Source: Pristionchus mayeri
Lineage: Eukaryota; Nematoda; Chromadorea; Rhabditida; Neodiplogasteridae
Reading direction: 5' to 3'
Length of the DNA stretch: 64,000 nucleotides
Assembly (NCBI GenBank): GCA_036245805.1
Contig: BTRK01000005.1
Span: forward strand, 32,159,469-32,223,468
The notes under the pieces: generated by a model
The model's database searches: none
What the model was told of the DNA's origin: nothing
The model's input: only the letters and a program-made list of their open reading frames with translations
In this document: positions 10,243 to 21,826 of the stretch, one piece after another
Layout of the letters: each line of letters starts with the position of its first letter
Numbering within the stretch: the first letter of the stretch is position 1
Translations under genes and position numbers: made by a program

Positions 10243-11219
10243 GTAATTACGGAGTACTCTGATGAAAAAGGAATTCTTAAAATGGAAGTGAATGAAGATA
10301 CGAAAGAGAAGGGTATGAAGCCAATTGAGAAGGTACGACGTCGATGATTTATCTACTCTATTTTGTCATTTTGTACAACATGCTAAGTATTCACTGAACG
10401 ACTATTTTCGTTCCAAATCCTCTATGTGATGTATTTTTATATTTAAAAAAGTTAGAATTTGTTGTGTTCAGGAATTGACGATCCCTTCAATCCCGAATGA
10501 AGCCCTCAAATCAACAAAGAAAGAAGCTGCGACGGAACAGGGAGAGGAATCAAACGAGGAGGTGATGAAGACGTTCGAGACTAAATTTAAACCAAAACAG
10601 CTGATACATCTTAAACAAGATCCCGGTGTTATTTATGTTGTAACATCGTTTTCTGTGTCTTACTATAGGTGCAGGGTCACTGTAAAAAAGCTAAAAACTA
10701 TATTTGGATGTCCGGCTTACATGATCCATATCAGGTCGTAGAGTCGGTTGCTTCCTATTCCAAGAGTAAGCTGAAGAGAATGAAGAAGAAGGAGAAAATG
10801 ATGGAGAAGGTTAAATAACATTTCAGTTTATTTTTTATGTGCAATGCAATATAAGTTTATTTGCGAACCATTTTATATATTGATCCGATTGCTCAATTTT
10901 TCATCCAAATTATCCAATACCAAAGTGTTATATCAATCCATTCGCAGGCTAATAAAATAGCTGTTTTCAATAACGAGCGTGCTGATCACTCGTCTCATAT
11001 TCGTGGAATTCTCGCAGAATGTGGTTAGAAGTTTCTAATATTTACCAATTTTCTGAAAATTGTTCCTTTATTCTGGAGCTTGGGGATGTGCGAAGCTGTA
11101 GTAGCAGTTTGGCTGTAGTAGCAGTTGGGAACGTGATTCGAGAATCACGGAAGGACCTTTAAGTACGAAGATTGAATACGAATATTTAAAACACATTTTC
11201 TGATAAAATCGACATATTT

Positions 11220-12240
11220 CTTCAATGACTTGGCACTGGCTAAAAAAACGAATTCCTTTTGACTTTACCAATAGGTAGTACTCGATGAGGGAATCATACG
11301 AGAGTTGGTAAAATATCGATCCGCATCCGCGCGCGCGGCAGCGCGGATCTTGAATCAAAATACAGTAATCCTCGAAAATTTTATATCGATTCTAATCACT
11401 GCTGCGGTAGGGGGGATGAGTTGGCGAGCAAATTCTAAGTCTTTTATCGCTTCTAGTGCTCTCTAGTACTCCTTGATTAAAATATTATAATTTTTGTTTT
11501 TTTATATATTTTTTTTTGTTTGCGCAATTTTCAATTAAATGCAGTGAATTCAGGATTGATTGGTGTCTAAGGACTAGTAGAATGAAATTTGGAAGAGCCA
11601 GTGCACTGCAAGTTCAGAAATAGTAAAGTTAGGGAAAAGGGCTACAGTAATCCTTATACCAGAATTCATACTTTTACTGTGAGAATAGATATCCAAGCGA
11701 TGGTGTTATCACAAACTGTGCTTAAAATGTTGCGCTCGTAACATCCATCGACCACCTTTCTTTCATTCTCCAAACGCACTCGCGGCACTCGCACTAACAC
11801 CATCGCTTGGATTTCTATTCTCACAGTACAGCATTTCGATGTTTTTCAAATATATCGTATTTTTTAAAAATTATAATATTTTAATCAAAGAGTACTTGAG
11901 AGCACTAGAAGCGATGGATCAAATAAAATTTGTGGTGGCCCCATGGGAACTATTTTAAAAGAGGAAATAAAAATAAAAATATCGATTTATGATGTTAGAC
12001 TCGAAAAGTCATCGGAGTTAAAAAGTCTTTGAATTTGCTCGCCAACTCATCCCCCCCTACCGCCGCAGTGATTAGAATCGATATAAAAAGTTTCGAGGAT
12101 TACGGTATTTTGTTTCAAGATCCGCGCTGCCGCGCGCGCGGATGCGGATCGAAATTTTACCGACGTTCGCATGCTTCCCTTATCGAGTACTACCTATTGG
12201 CGAGGTTAAAAGATGTTCGATTTTTTAGCCAGTGTCAAGA
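11220..12240. mobile_element. Foldback element with nested smaller palindrome
   Basis: Left arm 11220-11490 is inverted at 11865-12240 (CGATCCGCATCCGCGCGCGC and its complement; GCGATAAAAG/TAGTGCTCTC ends of arm). An unmatched insert lies in the right arm at about 11918-12025. In the loop, 11679-11705 (CTGTGAGAATAGATATCCAA) is itself inverted at 11800-11828, marking a second palindrome around 11679-11828. It fills the ZF2 intron between 11024 and 12397. Confidence 0.7.
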
Positions 12241-13494
12241 ATATTTTGGTTTTCTCAGATAGAGTATTCAAGATTGTTGAAGTGATGTCACTCATTTCCT
12301 ATCTGTCATCAGAATCTTACATCTGAAACGGGAAAACGTAGCTTGTTCATTTGGGGAGAAATTAATAGATCTGTAATGGAACAAAGTCTTGCTGCAGATA
12401 TCCATCTCCCTGACTGCGTAAATCTCGTTGCCATCGTATATTTTCTGGAGAAGGAAATCGAGGGCAGAGCGTGTCTCACTGCCAAATGTAAGACATAAAT
12501 CCCTCATATTTTACACAAATTGATTTTTCAGTCGGAGATAGCTTCGCCATCATTGATTTATCAGAGGGAGAACGGTTGCTAAGTGTATTTAAGGTAAACT
12601 GAACTGTTCGTTCATCAAAAAGCATAAAATGATATAATATGGAGAAACTAAGATAGGAATAGTTCACTTCAGAGTTTAAAATATTTGTTTAACTACCTTA
12701 ATTTATCGGGTGTTATGCATAATATTGTTAGTTATTTTCTGCTGACTAATCTGGCGTTAAAAAAACGAGAGTTCAATCTTTGATTTGAATTCCCGAAATT
12801 CCATAGCTCCGTTCCCCGAAGAGTTAGATACTTGATATCTGGTTTGTAAGGTTCGCAGGGTCGGAAAACCTTCTAAACCAAATTCCGGTATTTAGATCCT
12901 CAGGAAACGGAGATATGGTATTGCGGGAAATCAAATCAAAGATCAAACTCGTTATTTTTATCATCGCTTAACATTTAAAAAAGTTAGTGTATACATGCAA
13001 AAATATAACAGACACTACCACCCATCTTCTACACACTCGTTATGGGAATGTTAATGAATTACATCTTACCATTTCAGAAAATAAATTATTACATCGATTC
13101 GTGTGTCAAAGAACGCGCAGAAAATAAGGTTATTATTTTAAATTCATGTATTCAGAAGTATTTCTGAACGATAAAGCTACCAAACACTTACTTTCTAGGC
13201 TGCACGACCAGTCTTCTGTGCATCGGACAACAGAGAGAAGACGGAAGAAGTGAGATAGTTTTACTTTTCAAAATTTCTTAATCGACATGAAAGATTCAAC
13301 TAATTCTGGCTGATTTAAAAGTATATAGGATACATAGATATTCGAATAATTATGTTATCAGAAAATATTTTGGTAATTAATCACAGCTTATGAATAATAT
13401 ATTTTATATTAAAAACAAATCAGATGCATCGTCATAAAATTACGAACGAATGTTGGTAATAATTGTTTCCTGATATAAACATTTGAGTGAAGTA

Positions 13495-13843
13495 CTGTGA
13501 TATTAAAACTCGAAGTCCGTGGTGTCGTGTGTCGCGTGTGGAATAGTGCATGTTTGTTTTACATTCATCAGCAAAGTACAAGTGGAACGCTTTATTCTGG
13601 CCTTTATTTTTTCGCTTTCATTTTAGCCCCATTTTCGTATTTTCGCTTTTATTTATTTATTTATTACCGTATTTAGTATATAAAAGTGAAAGCGCGAAAA
13701 TTAGGCTAAAATGAAAGCGAAAAATAACGGTCAGAATAAAGCGTTCCACTTGTACTTTGCGGATGAATGTAAAACAAACATGCACTATTCCACACGCGAT
13801 ACACGACACCACGGACTTCGCGTTCTAATCTCACAGTATAATA
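13495..13843. mobile_element. Foldback (MITE-like) element, arms about 165 bp
   Basis: TACTGTGATATTAAAACTCG at the left is matched by an inverted copy ending at about 13843. The arms share AAGTACAAGTGGAACGCTTT with only a few mismatches. It sits where the two missing exons of ZF2 would be expected. Confidence 0.75.
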
Positions 13844-14258
13844 CAATAGCGTCATTTTTGTAATTCTGATCTAAATTATTTGTACCATGTTTACTGAAAA
13901 GATGGCATCATATTGAAAATCCATCGAGGAATACGATGCGAATATTTCATCGTAAAAATCATAACTGACTGCGTAGTGATGAAGCAATCGAATAACCCTT
14001 TAAAACAACAATTACGAATTTTCCAGCTCTGTATGTCTGATTGTAAGGCCCGTCCTGAACAGTTTTTTTGAAGTTGCTGCTCGGAAGAAACGCTATTTTT
14101 GCAGAGTCATCACTCGCTAAGAAGAACGAAGCGAAGAAGAGGTACGACAGAAATCGCGTCTGCGAATATGTCCTGGTGGAGAGGATGAAGGCGAAGGAAG
14201 TGAGTGGATTAGTCATGACACATTTTCTTATTTCTGAAATAAATATTGCATCCAACTT

Positions 14259-14855
14259 CCGTGGGAAGGTGGCATATCCTGACTTTGCAAGCAAAGTCAA
14301 CAGCTGTGTGAATTTTGGCAAAATATCAGTTCAATAAAAGGAGTGAGATCCTATTACACAAAACAATCAGTTCGATAAAAGTGCCGGGATCAACAGCCAA
14401 AATTCGATCACAATTTTTGAAAATCTCAATTACATACAATCTATACCTATATATAAAGCGCTAATTCCTGGCGCGTGACCGGATTGCGAAACAGTTGCGA
14501 AATGATTACGAAATGTGGAGGGAGAGAGATCGCACGTCAACAAGTTGTGAAACGAGTGGTTGCGAAACCTACTCCGCTAGGACGGGGCCCCCGCCGAAGG
14601 CGGGGGGCAGCCGGACTAGTGTTATAATAAGAATTTTAAAAAAAGAAAAATATTATTCAGATATTCAGATTTCTTAGTGAATTTGGCAAAACAATTGTGA
14701 GCGAATTTTGGCTGTTGATCCCGGGACTTTTATTGAACTGATTGTTTTGTGTAATAGGATCTCACTCCTTTTATTGAATTGATATTTTGCCAAAATTCAC
14801 TCAGCTGTTGACTTTGCTTGCAAAGACAGGATACGCCACCTTCCCACGGAAGGTG
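14259..14855. mobile_element. Foldback element, arms about 150 bp
   Basis: The left arm (14259-14405; CTTCCGTGGGAAGGTGGC) is inverted at 14697-14855. Both arms carry TCAATAAAAGGAGTGAGATC or its complement. A Helitron-like insertion occupies the loop. A third partial copy of the end sequence (CCACGTTCCCACGGAAGGTGG) lies at 15058-15079. Confidence 0.75.
14440..14619 (+). mobile_element. Short non-autonomous Helitron
   Basis: The 5' end reads TCTATACCTATATATAAAGC directly after an A. The 3' end has a GC-rich hairpin (GCCCCCGCC-GAA-GGCGGGGGGC), about 7 bases, then CTAG followed by T. These are the Helitron hallmarks: 5' TC, 3' hairpin plus CTRR, insertion between A and T, no inverted repeats or target duplication. 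At 180 bp it encodes nothing and would depend on a Rep/helicase helper elsewhere. Confidence 0.7.
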
Positions 14856-15885
14856 GTTGGGATTTGGGACAAGAGAATTATGATAGTTCAGAGAATTATG
14901 ATAGACAAGAGAATTATGATAGTTTTTTACGGACACAAAAAACCGGAAGACTTTTGCATCAACTGATAAAGGTGTGACAATAGTCACTCCTAAGCAAATT
15001 GGCGCCCTTTGGAGCGCTGATAAAGCCTGAATGTGAAAATGGTACGAAAAAAATACGCCACGTTCCCACGGAAGGTGGATCTCGGGACTTTTATTGGCGC
15101 GGAGTGATTAGTTTGTTTTATTAATTTGCACGTTGATTTCAAATATGGTACTTGCTTTGCCCTAGCTTCAACTTTGTATCTCATTCCCGACGGCGGTCGA
15201 CAATTTGAGACGACTTGTGTTGTTGACGACCTGTGACCTGGCCGAGAGATGCGCGTGGGAGGGAGAGAAAAGAAGGAGGCAAAGGGGCAAATTCGCGCGG
15301 GAAAATGTTTGACAGGTGGTAGCACCTATAGATGGAAACCAATCTTTTCGAAATTAAGCTCATTGGATTCGCCGTGCCAATATTAGTCTACTTTAGACCG
15401 GTAGGAACTTGGATTTTCCATAGCTTGGATAGCCGAAAATGTGGCTGGACTGAACAAGTGGCCAAAATTTCGAACTTTGAAGGCGATTTTCGCACCTTTC
15501 CAGTAAGAATTTTACAATTCTGAAAAGTCTCTATACGGGCAACCGTGTACGCTCTATAAAATGAGCTATAGCACGACTCTCTACGACTGCTGCGGATCCA
15601 ACTCAAAAAAAGTTGACGCCACGAAACCGACAAAAAACGGAGTCAGCCTGAGGCACTTCCGGTTATGCTAGAGACTTGAAATTTCGGATTTAGCATCTCC
15701 TATGTTCCCAACTAAGATCCCCAAAAGCTGGATACTTGGATTTTAGTTTGAACAATAGTCGATACCCTACCCTCTCAGGAACCTTTCCGACCGTGGGAAT
15801 TTCTCGTTTCCCGGCCAAAATTGCCCCGGCGCTTCGCGCCGGGGCTAATTTATATTATATTAATGGTTATACTTGATTTTTTCAG
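14856..15885 (+). other. Remainder of ZF2 intron
   Basis: No exon seen. A perfect GC-rich hairpin (GCCCCGGCGC-TTC-GCGCCGGGGC) at about 15823-15845 is followed at once by TAAT and might be the end of another Helitron, but the hairpin-to-end spacing is unusual and no 5' end was found. Confidence 0.35.
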
Positions 15886-16614
15886 GTATTCTGCTGTGAT
15901 CTATGTCAGATGGCTTTCTTCAATTACAAGAATGCAATGATTCACTTCATGAGTGGCGACCATTGCAAGAAGGTTTGTATTCGTGCAGACTTCAATCGTT
16001 TGCCATTGGACAATACATTTTGACAGCCTATGCATTTCATTTTTCGGCAACTTATAATTGTCTGTTCATTAAGGAAACTCGCGCTGTCAAGAATTCGGGT
16101 GTGGATTGCGTCCGAAGTGTGGTCGATTCGTTCACGGGACTACCTAAGAAGTGAGAGAAAGATGCAGACCATAGTTGCCCACCACTGGCGGCGGCAAGTG
16201 GGGTAGTGCCCATCCACGATCCCCTATTCATGGCGAAAAGTGAGGTAGTGCTCAAGACGTATAGGGGCCATGGCCCAAAATAGTGGTTGGGGTTGATGTT
16301 CGATCGACCTTAGGTACCATGACCAACATCATCTACAATAACTCCATTGTCATTTGTCGACTACCGTAACCCGATCTACAGTAATCCTGATACTGTAAGC
16401 ACACCACCTGGTAGCAAACAAGTCGGTACTCGGCCGCACAGGCATGGATGACCTTCGGCATGAGTACCGTAATCCACCTACAGTAACCTGGATACCGTAA
16501 TCCTCACTCACTATCATGAACTGAATTTTTTTAAAAATTGGCGCAAAAAATCGGTTCTGTATTGTTTCAAGTACAAAACTTCGACCAATATTTATTTTTA
16601 TTTTTTCATACATA

Positions 16615-19075
16615 TTAGGTTGGTGCAAAATTTTCGTTACAAAATCACGATTAAAGTTTTTGAGCACTATCTTTCTTCGGTCTTGAGCAGTCCTCATGTG
16701 GTTTCCTCTATAATGTTAGTGCATGTGTGCACTACATAGCGCACACGGCATCGCACCTTACCTATCAGTAATACTTATGAGACAGCATTCCAAAGTCTGA
16801 CAATTGCAATTTCTTATGAACTTTTCGATTGATAACTACTCCTAGTGCAGTAATAATTGCGCCGCTTCAACACCATTTTCGTGAAGTATGGCCACTAGCA
16901 ATTCTACTGTGGCCAGTGATCCGCATCAGCCGAAAAACAATCTGAGAAAATAGGCTCACATTCCGGAATTCTGGGGCATTGTATCTGGCATATTTCGATT
17001 ATCTTCACAGGAAGTCCTTGCTAGATGAGCTTGGGGTCTTAAATAACTCATTATCAGAAGTGCCTACCACGAGGATGCTATCATTGAAAGTTGGTGAAGA
17101 TTCACCAATTCATTCGAGAGATTTCGCAAATAAGGTTTTAAACCTCAAATTTGAACGACGAAATATATATTTTATCTACGCTCGGCGGCGCAACGAAAGA
17201 CGAATAATTACTTAAGTATTATGATACAAGATAATGGACTCTCCTCACACTGAGGAAGAATGCGAAAGGGAAGGGGGAGTGGAGGAGGTGGGGGTGCAAT
17301 CGTAAAATGAGATATCTAATCGGCTGGTCTCATCTATCTTCGTCTGGTCTGCTGGAAGCATTATCGAGGAGGAGGCACTCGATGTAGACCAGGTAGACTC
17401 TGCTCCGAGAACCAGCGTCAGAAGATCTCTAGAAGGGGGGGGGGGGCGAAGGGTGAAGGTAAGGGGATTATCGGAAGGGGAGGGATAGTGGAAGGAAGGG
17501 ATACTATTGGAAAATATATTTACTAAAATCAAATTCTAGAGCTCTCAATCTATTCTTGTAAACATGGACGCTGGGGGCTGACAATACATGGGTAGGAAGG
17601 GCGTTCATAATCCTAGCAACTCTACGAGAAAAACAATGATATCGAGGTGTGGATTTGGTTTTTTCGATATGGATTCCAAAATTGTTGGTCCTTTCTCTGA
17701 GGGGAGCAAACAGGAAGAATTTACTTCTATCGAGTATGGTCTCTCCATACATTATCCTACGGGCCAGGACTAGATCATAGGTGACTCTCTTCTCAAAAAG
17801 CGCTTGAAGACCGAGGAAAGACAGACGTTGAGAATAGGATGGTAGACCAAGAGGATATGAAGGAGACGGAAAGCACCGATAGTATAGAATACGAGTGAAT
17901 TTTTCTTGGATTTTCTCAAGCTTCTGACTCTGTTTCTTAATATGGGGGTTCCAGAAAGGGCAAGCGAATTCAATGTGAGGGAGAACATATGTTTTGAAGC
18001 ATTTGATTAGGATGGTGGGATCATTCACGGATACAGCACGAAGCATAATATGCATGACAGTGGTGGCTTTCTGGACACGATCGTCAATACTGGCAGAGTT
18101 ATTAAGGGAGGGAAGTACATGTACACCGAGATCACGTTGTTGGGGGACTTGCTCGAGCACAACGCTATTAATTAGATATTGGGGAGTGGGGGAGGAACCA
18201 ATGTGGAGATGAGTGCATTTAGATTCAGAGAGTGACAATTGATTGCATATAGTCCACGAAAAGATGGCGTCCAGGGCATATTGTAATTGGGTAGTGCGAG
18301 AGGCTTTAGTTTTACTGGAGTAGGAAACGTATATCTTAATGTCATCTGCGTAAGCTTTTACAGACACATCGGGGAAGGGAGCAATGACATGTGTTATATC
18401 AGCTATATAAAGAGAGAATAGAATAGGCCCTAGCACAGATCCTTGTGGTACGCCGGAGAGAACAGGGAAGGGCTTGGATACGGTAGTGCCTAATCTTACG
18501 GAGAAATGCCTATCCGTTACAAAATCAGAGATTCAATTTAGAAGATTACCAGCAATACCATAATGCAAACATTTAGAGAGAAGCTTGGGAAAGGGGACGG
18601 TATCAAATGCACGAGAGAAGTCGAGGTAAATAACATCAGTTTGCTCTTTACGGGAATGAGCGAGGGTCCAGTCATTTTCACAGTCTACGAGGTTGGTAAG
18701 AACAGAGGCACCGGATCGAAAACCATGTTGTCTTTTTCGCCTCACTAGTTATCCGTGGAAGCCCGAAACTCCCATTTTACGTGTTTAATGGAAGCATCCC
18801 CTCTTACTCATCAGTTTCTCTGAAGGATGAGAGTTGTGTGGAATTCGTTTAGTTTTAGCGATTATTTGTGTCGAACAACCAAAAAATGGCAATTTTGCAC
18901 TTTTTCACTTATCACTGTATTTCTACGGAATGACATTGGATCGATCCGGTAGAAACGAACCATTGTTATGACCCAACACTGCCTCAAATAATACCCAGGT
19001 GATATTTCATTCAGGAGAACTATTCAGAAGAAAATATGCAAAATACCTTGTAACGAAACTTTTGCACCAACCTGA
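16615..19075. mobile_element. Mariner-like element carrying a LINE fragment
   Basis: TA dinucleotides flank inverted ends TTAGGTTGGTGCAAAATTTT (left) and its counterpart at the right (GTAACGAAACTTTTGCACCA then ACCTGA). The TTAGGTTGGTGCAAAA terminus is typical of Hsmar1/cecropia-type mariners. No transposase could be read; the interior is largely the CR1/Sam-like LINE fragment at 17504-18745. Confidence 0.65.
17504..18745 (-). pseudogene. CR1/Jockey (Sam-like) LINE reverse transcriptase fragment
   Basis: On the minus strand two adjoining blocks read as the C-terminal half of a non-LTR reverse transcriptase. At 18745-18533 there is VIYLDFSRAFDTV, ended by one in-frame stop. From 18532 the same frame continues past the stop with SGVPQGSVLGPILFSLYIAD, the YADD catalytic box (VKAYADDIKIY) and the usual thumb region ending at 17504. 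The 5' end (endonuclease, early RT) is missing. The single stop over about 410 codons shows it died fairly recently. Confidence 0.8.
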
Positions 19076-19080
19076 TAACT

Positions 19081-19308
19081 CATAGCCGAACGGTTAACGC
19101 ACTAGTCATGACAACAGAAGGTTGAGGGTTCGACTCCGGTCGGCGGCAAACACCTTTGCAAAGCTTTGGGGAGTTTGAAAAGGTGAAGCAGTAATCCTAC
19201 TTCACCTTTTCAAACTCCCCAAAGCTTGGCAAAAGTGTTTGCCGCAGGCCGGAGTCGAACCCGCAGCCTTCTGTTGTCAAGTCTAGTGCGTTAACCACTC
19301 GGCTACGA
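19081..19308. repeat. Inverted pair of tRNA-like units (SINE-like)
   Basis: The plus strand at 19081-19146 carries A box TAGCCGAACGGTTAACGC and B box GGGTTCGACTCC. The minus strand at 19241-19308 carries a near copy (TAGCCGAGTGGTTAACGC, GGGTTCGACTCC). The spacer is itself a near-perfect palindrome (AAAGGTGAAGCAG/CTACTTCACCTTT) with TTGGCAAAAGTGTTTGCC. The two units face each other. Confidence 0.65.
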
Positions 19309-19869
19309 TTTATGTATAAAAAATAAAAATAAATATTGCTCTAAGTTTTGTACTTGAAACAATACAGAACCGATTTTTTGCGCCAATTTTAGAAAAAAGT
19401 CAGTTCATGATAGTGAGTCAGGATTACGGTATCCAAGTTACTGTAGGTGGATTGCCGTATTCATGCCGAAGGTCATCCATGCCTGTGCTGCCGAGTACCG
19501 ACTTGTTTGCTACCATGTGGTGTGCTTACAGTATCTGGATTACTGTAGATCGGGTTACGGTAGTCGACAAATGACAATGGAGTTACTGTAGATGATGTTG
19601 GTCATGGTACCTAAGGTCGATCGAACATCAACCCCAACCACTATTTTGGGCCATGGCCCCTATATGTCTATGAGCACTACCTCACTAAAAAGTGGGGTAG
19701 TGCTCATCCGTGAATAGGGGGTCATGGGGGTCGCCGGCGGCGTGGGCAACTATCATGCAGAATATTTTTCAGTCAGTTAACTGTGGCTCAAGAATTTTAT
19801 TATACCTATTCCACATGATTGCAGATGGCTAATGGAGGATGAGGAGAGAGAGAAGAATCAACTCAAGAA

Positions 19870-20499
19870 GTGAATGCATTATTGAATGAAATTTATATCA
19901 ATTAAATTTTCGCAACATCCTTGAAAATTATTGAACTGTTGGGCGTGCCCTGATCACGACAAAACGAATGAGAGATTGTGCAAAACAGACAGTACGCGTG
20001 ATCAGGTTACTCACCATGATACGTCGTAACTCTCCCCTGGTGCTAATTTTAAATTGGTAATCATATTTATATTCATATTTATCCTGGCATTAGGCATCAT
20101 GGCCCTGCAGGAGGGTGACTTCAGTGTGGAGGGGATTACGATCTTCGGTCTCTGAACGTCGTTAAGTCAAGGGATGGGGTCTTCTTTGGCTTCTTTAGTC
20201 AACTGTAGGGACGATCTTGGCGGATCTCCGTTGAGCATTGAAGTAGATCGTCCTGCCGCCGTACACCTGATTTACGCCGGTTAGGAACTCACACCGCAGA
20301 CTTGAGCGGGGCGATTCTTAACGGTAGATTACTCGAGACGATGGGAATCCATCCGTGCTCCTCCTCTTGAAGTGTACCAATTGGTAATCATTATGAGGGA
20401 AATGAAATAACAGCACAGTACGGAATAATACATATGCATGTATAAAATAGCTCATTCTCGTTATGTTTTCAAAATGAATTAATATTTAAAATTGTTCAG
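19870..20499 (+). other. ZF2 intron with no recognised element
   Basis: Contains a GC-richer block (about 20010-20370) unlike the surrounding intron, with no ORF, hairpin or terminal repeat that I can define. It may be a fragment of an unidentified repeat. Confidence 0.35.
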
Positions 20500-21826
20500 G
20501 AACGGCCGAGTTGATCGAGAATTACGAGAGAATCTTTGGCTGCTCAAGGGTCACAGATTCCACCCTTCTTCCTTCTTTGAGGACGATTGGTATCGCAAGC
20601 ACAACCTGTTCATGCCCGTGTTTTATACACTTAATCCCAAGACTGGTGAGTGCGAGATTTTTAAAATAAAAAATTTAAATAAACGTAAATAAAGGTGTTC
20701 CTAATTTTTTTGTTCCTGAATTTTCATAAAATAGCTTCTTTAATTTCAAATATCATTTATTACATTGAGAACCATTTTCAATTATCTCATGAATACTTTA
20801 TTTTCTCAAGGTATGACTCCTTTCAATCTTCGAATTGCTGCGAAATCTGTGCTGGAGGCAGTGAAGGCGAGTCTAAATAAACGAAAAGAATAAATGGCTA
20901 TCGAATTTATTATCATGACAAATATTTAAAATAACATTGAAATTGTGTATAACTTCTATAGTATTCGTAGGCATCCATAATTTTCTCTGGATAATAGAGT
21001 TTGGTATTTGAAGAGTAAGGACGGTCGAAAGGCATTCGCTGAACTGCACGAACACCTCGGAATGGGACCGGTTAGTTTAAGATAAACAAGATGCAATTAT
21101 GAATTTTCTTTAGTTTTACATGTATTTCATAAGTATTATAAAGATATTCTATCTTCTAAATGTTACAGACTTACTGTGGGACCTGCTTGGTCAAGACGGG
21201 AGATCGCGATGGATATTACGAGCATCACAACAGTTACCTTCATCTCGTCAAGGCTTACGCAGCCTACTATGCTGATCCCGTAAGCAGATCTTGTTAATTA
21301 CATCTTGTTGTAAATTTCAATTCAATTGTTAACATTATTAACAATATCGATAAGGAAATATGTTCATAATTTTTAGTATATTATTGATGATTGAGGTGGG
21401 AATGGAAATCCGATCAGAACAATTTTAAAAGCTACTGTTGTTTTTTTTAAACGCTCTCTTAATATCTTTGAAATTCTTCTTTATTTGAATTTTGCTGATC
21501 GACCTCTAAATATTTCAATTGAAGACTTCGGAGTTGCACATCGCAATTGTGACCTTGGTCAACGTGCTCAAGAAGGACTTCGCGTGAGTGAAATCGAGGC
21601 AAGATCAGACATTCAAGATATCGATGGAATTGGTTACTGTACTTTTTCCCTGGACCTGCTGTAAAATATGACACAAATTACAATTTTGCCGTTTTGTATT
21701 AGTATTCTTGTTGTAAATTTTTGTCATGTTCATGTCAAAATCATTTTCAAATCCCCCTCCCTCACTCTCTTTTTTCCCATGAATCTTAATTTCCTCATCT
21801 GTTATCTATCCTTCATTCTGGTCTTC

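Larger units (their letters stand above)
16163..19757. mobile_element. Foldback element (MULE-like?), loop filled by other elements
   Basis: Left arm 16163-16612 is inverted at 19312-19757. The tips read ATAGTTGCCCA and TGGGCAACTAT. The flanks share ATGCAGA (16155-16161 and about 19755-19762), a possible 7-9 bp target duplication. The arms are dotted with TACCGTA, TACAGTA and TACTGTA heptamers. The same tips bound the element at 39892-40941. Inside lie a mariner-like element and an inverted tRNA-like pair. It occupies the ZF2 intron 16151-19824. Confidence 0.7.
9011..21587 (+). pseudogene. ZF2: two-finger gene with lost exons and a stop
   Basis: Exons: 9011-9043, 10243-10332, 10472-10561, 10735-10809, 10948-11023, 12398-12487, 12532-12593, 13012-13128, 13199-13249, 14105-14199, 15886-15972, 16074-16150, 19825-19869, 20500-20645, 20811-20866, 21014-21070, 21169-21279, 21525-21587. 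It has a Lys-rich N-terminus (VVESVASYSKSKLKRMKKK), one helical module, finger 1 (VFCCDLCQMAFFNYKNAMIH) and finger 2 (TYCGTCLVKTGDRDGYYEH), ending KKDFA-TGA. The PxSIPEDSW exon is absent, and the LGRHVSDF exon survives only as 16 nt at 14027-14042. Splicing that relic to 14105 makes TAG, and skipping it shifts the frame, so the full protein is probably not made. At 13012-13128 two exons separate elsewhere are fused through a retained in-frame intron. The 20866 donor is GC. Most introns are filled by mobile elements. Confidence 0.75.

Noticed and set aside
15823..15850. Second Helitron end
   Set aside because: A strong hairpin is followed directly by CTAAT, but the usual spacer and a matching 5' TC end were not found; left as a note in the intron entry.
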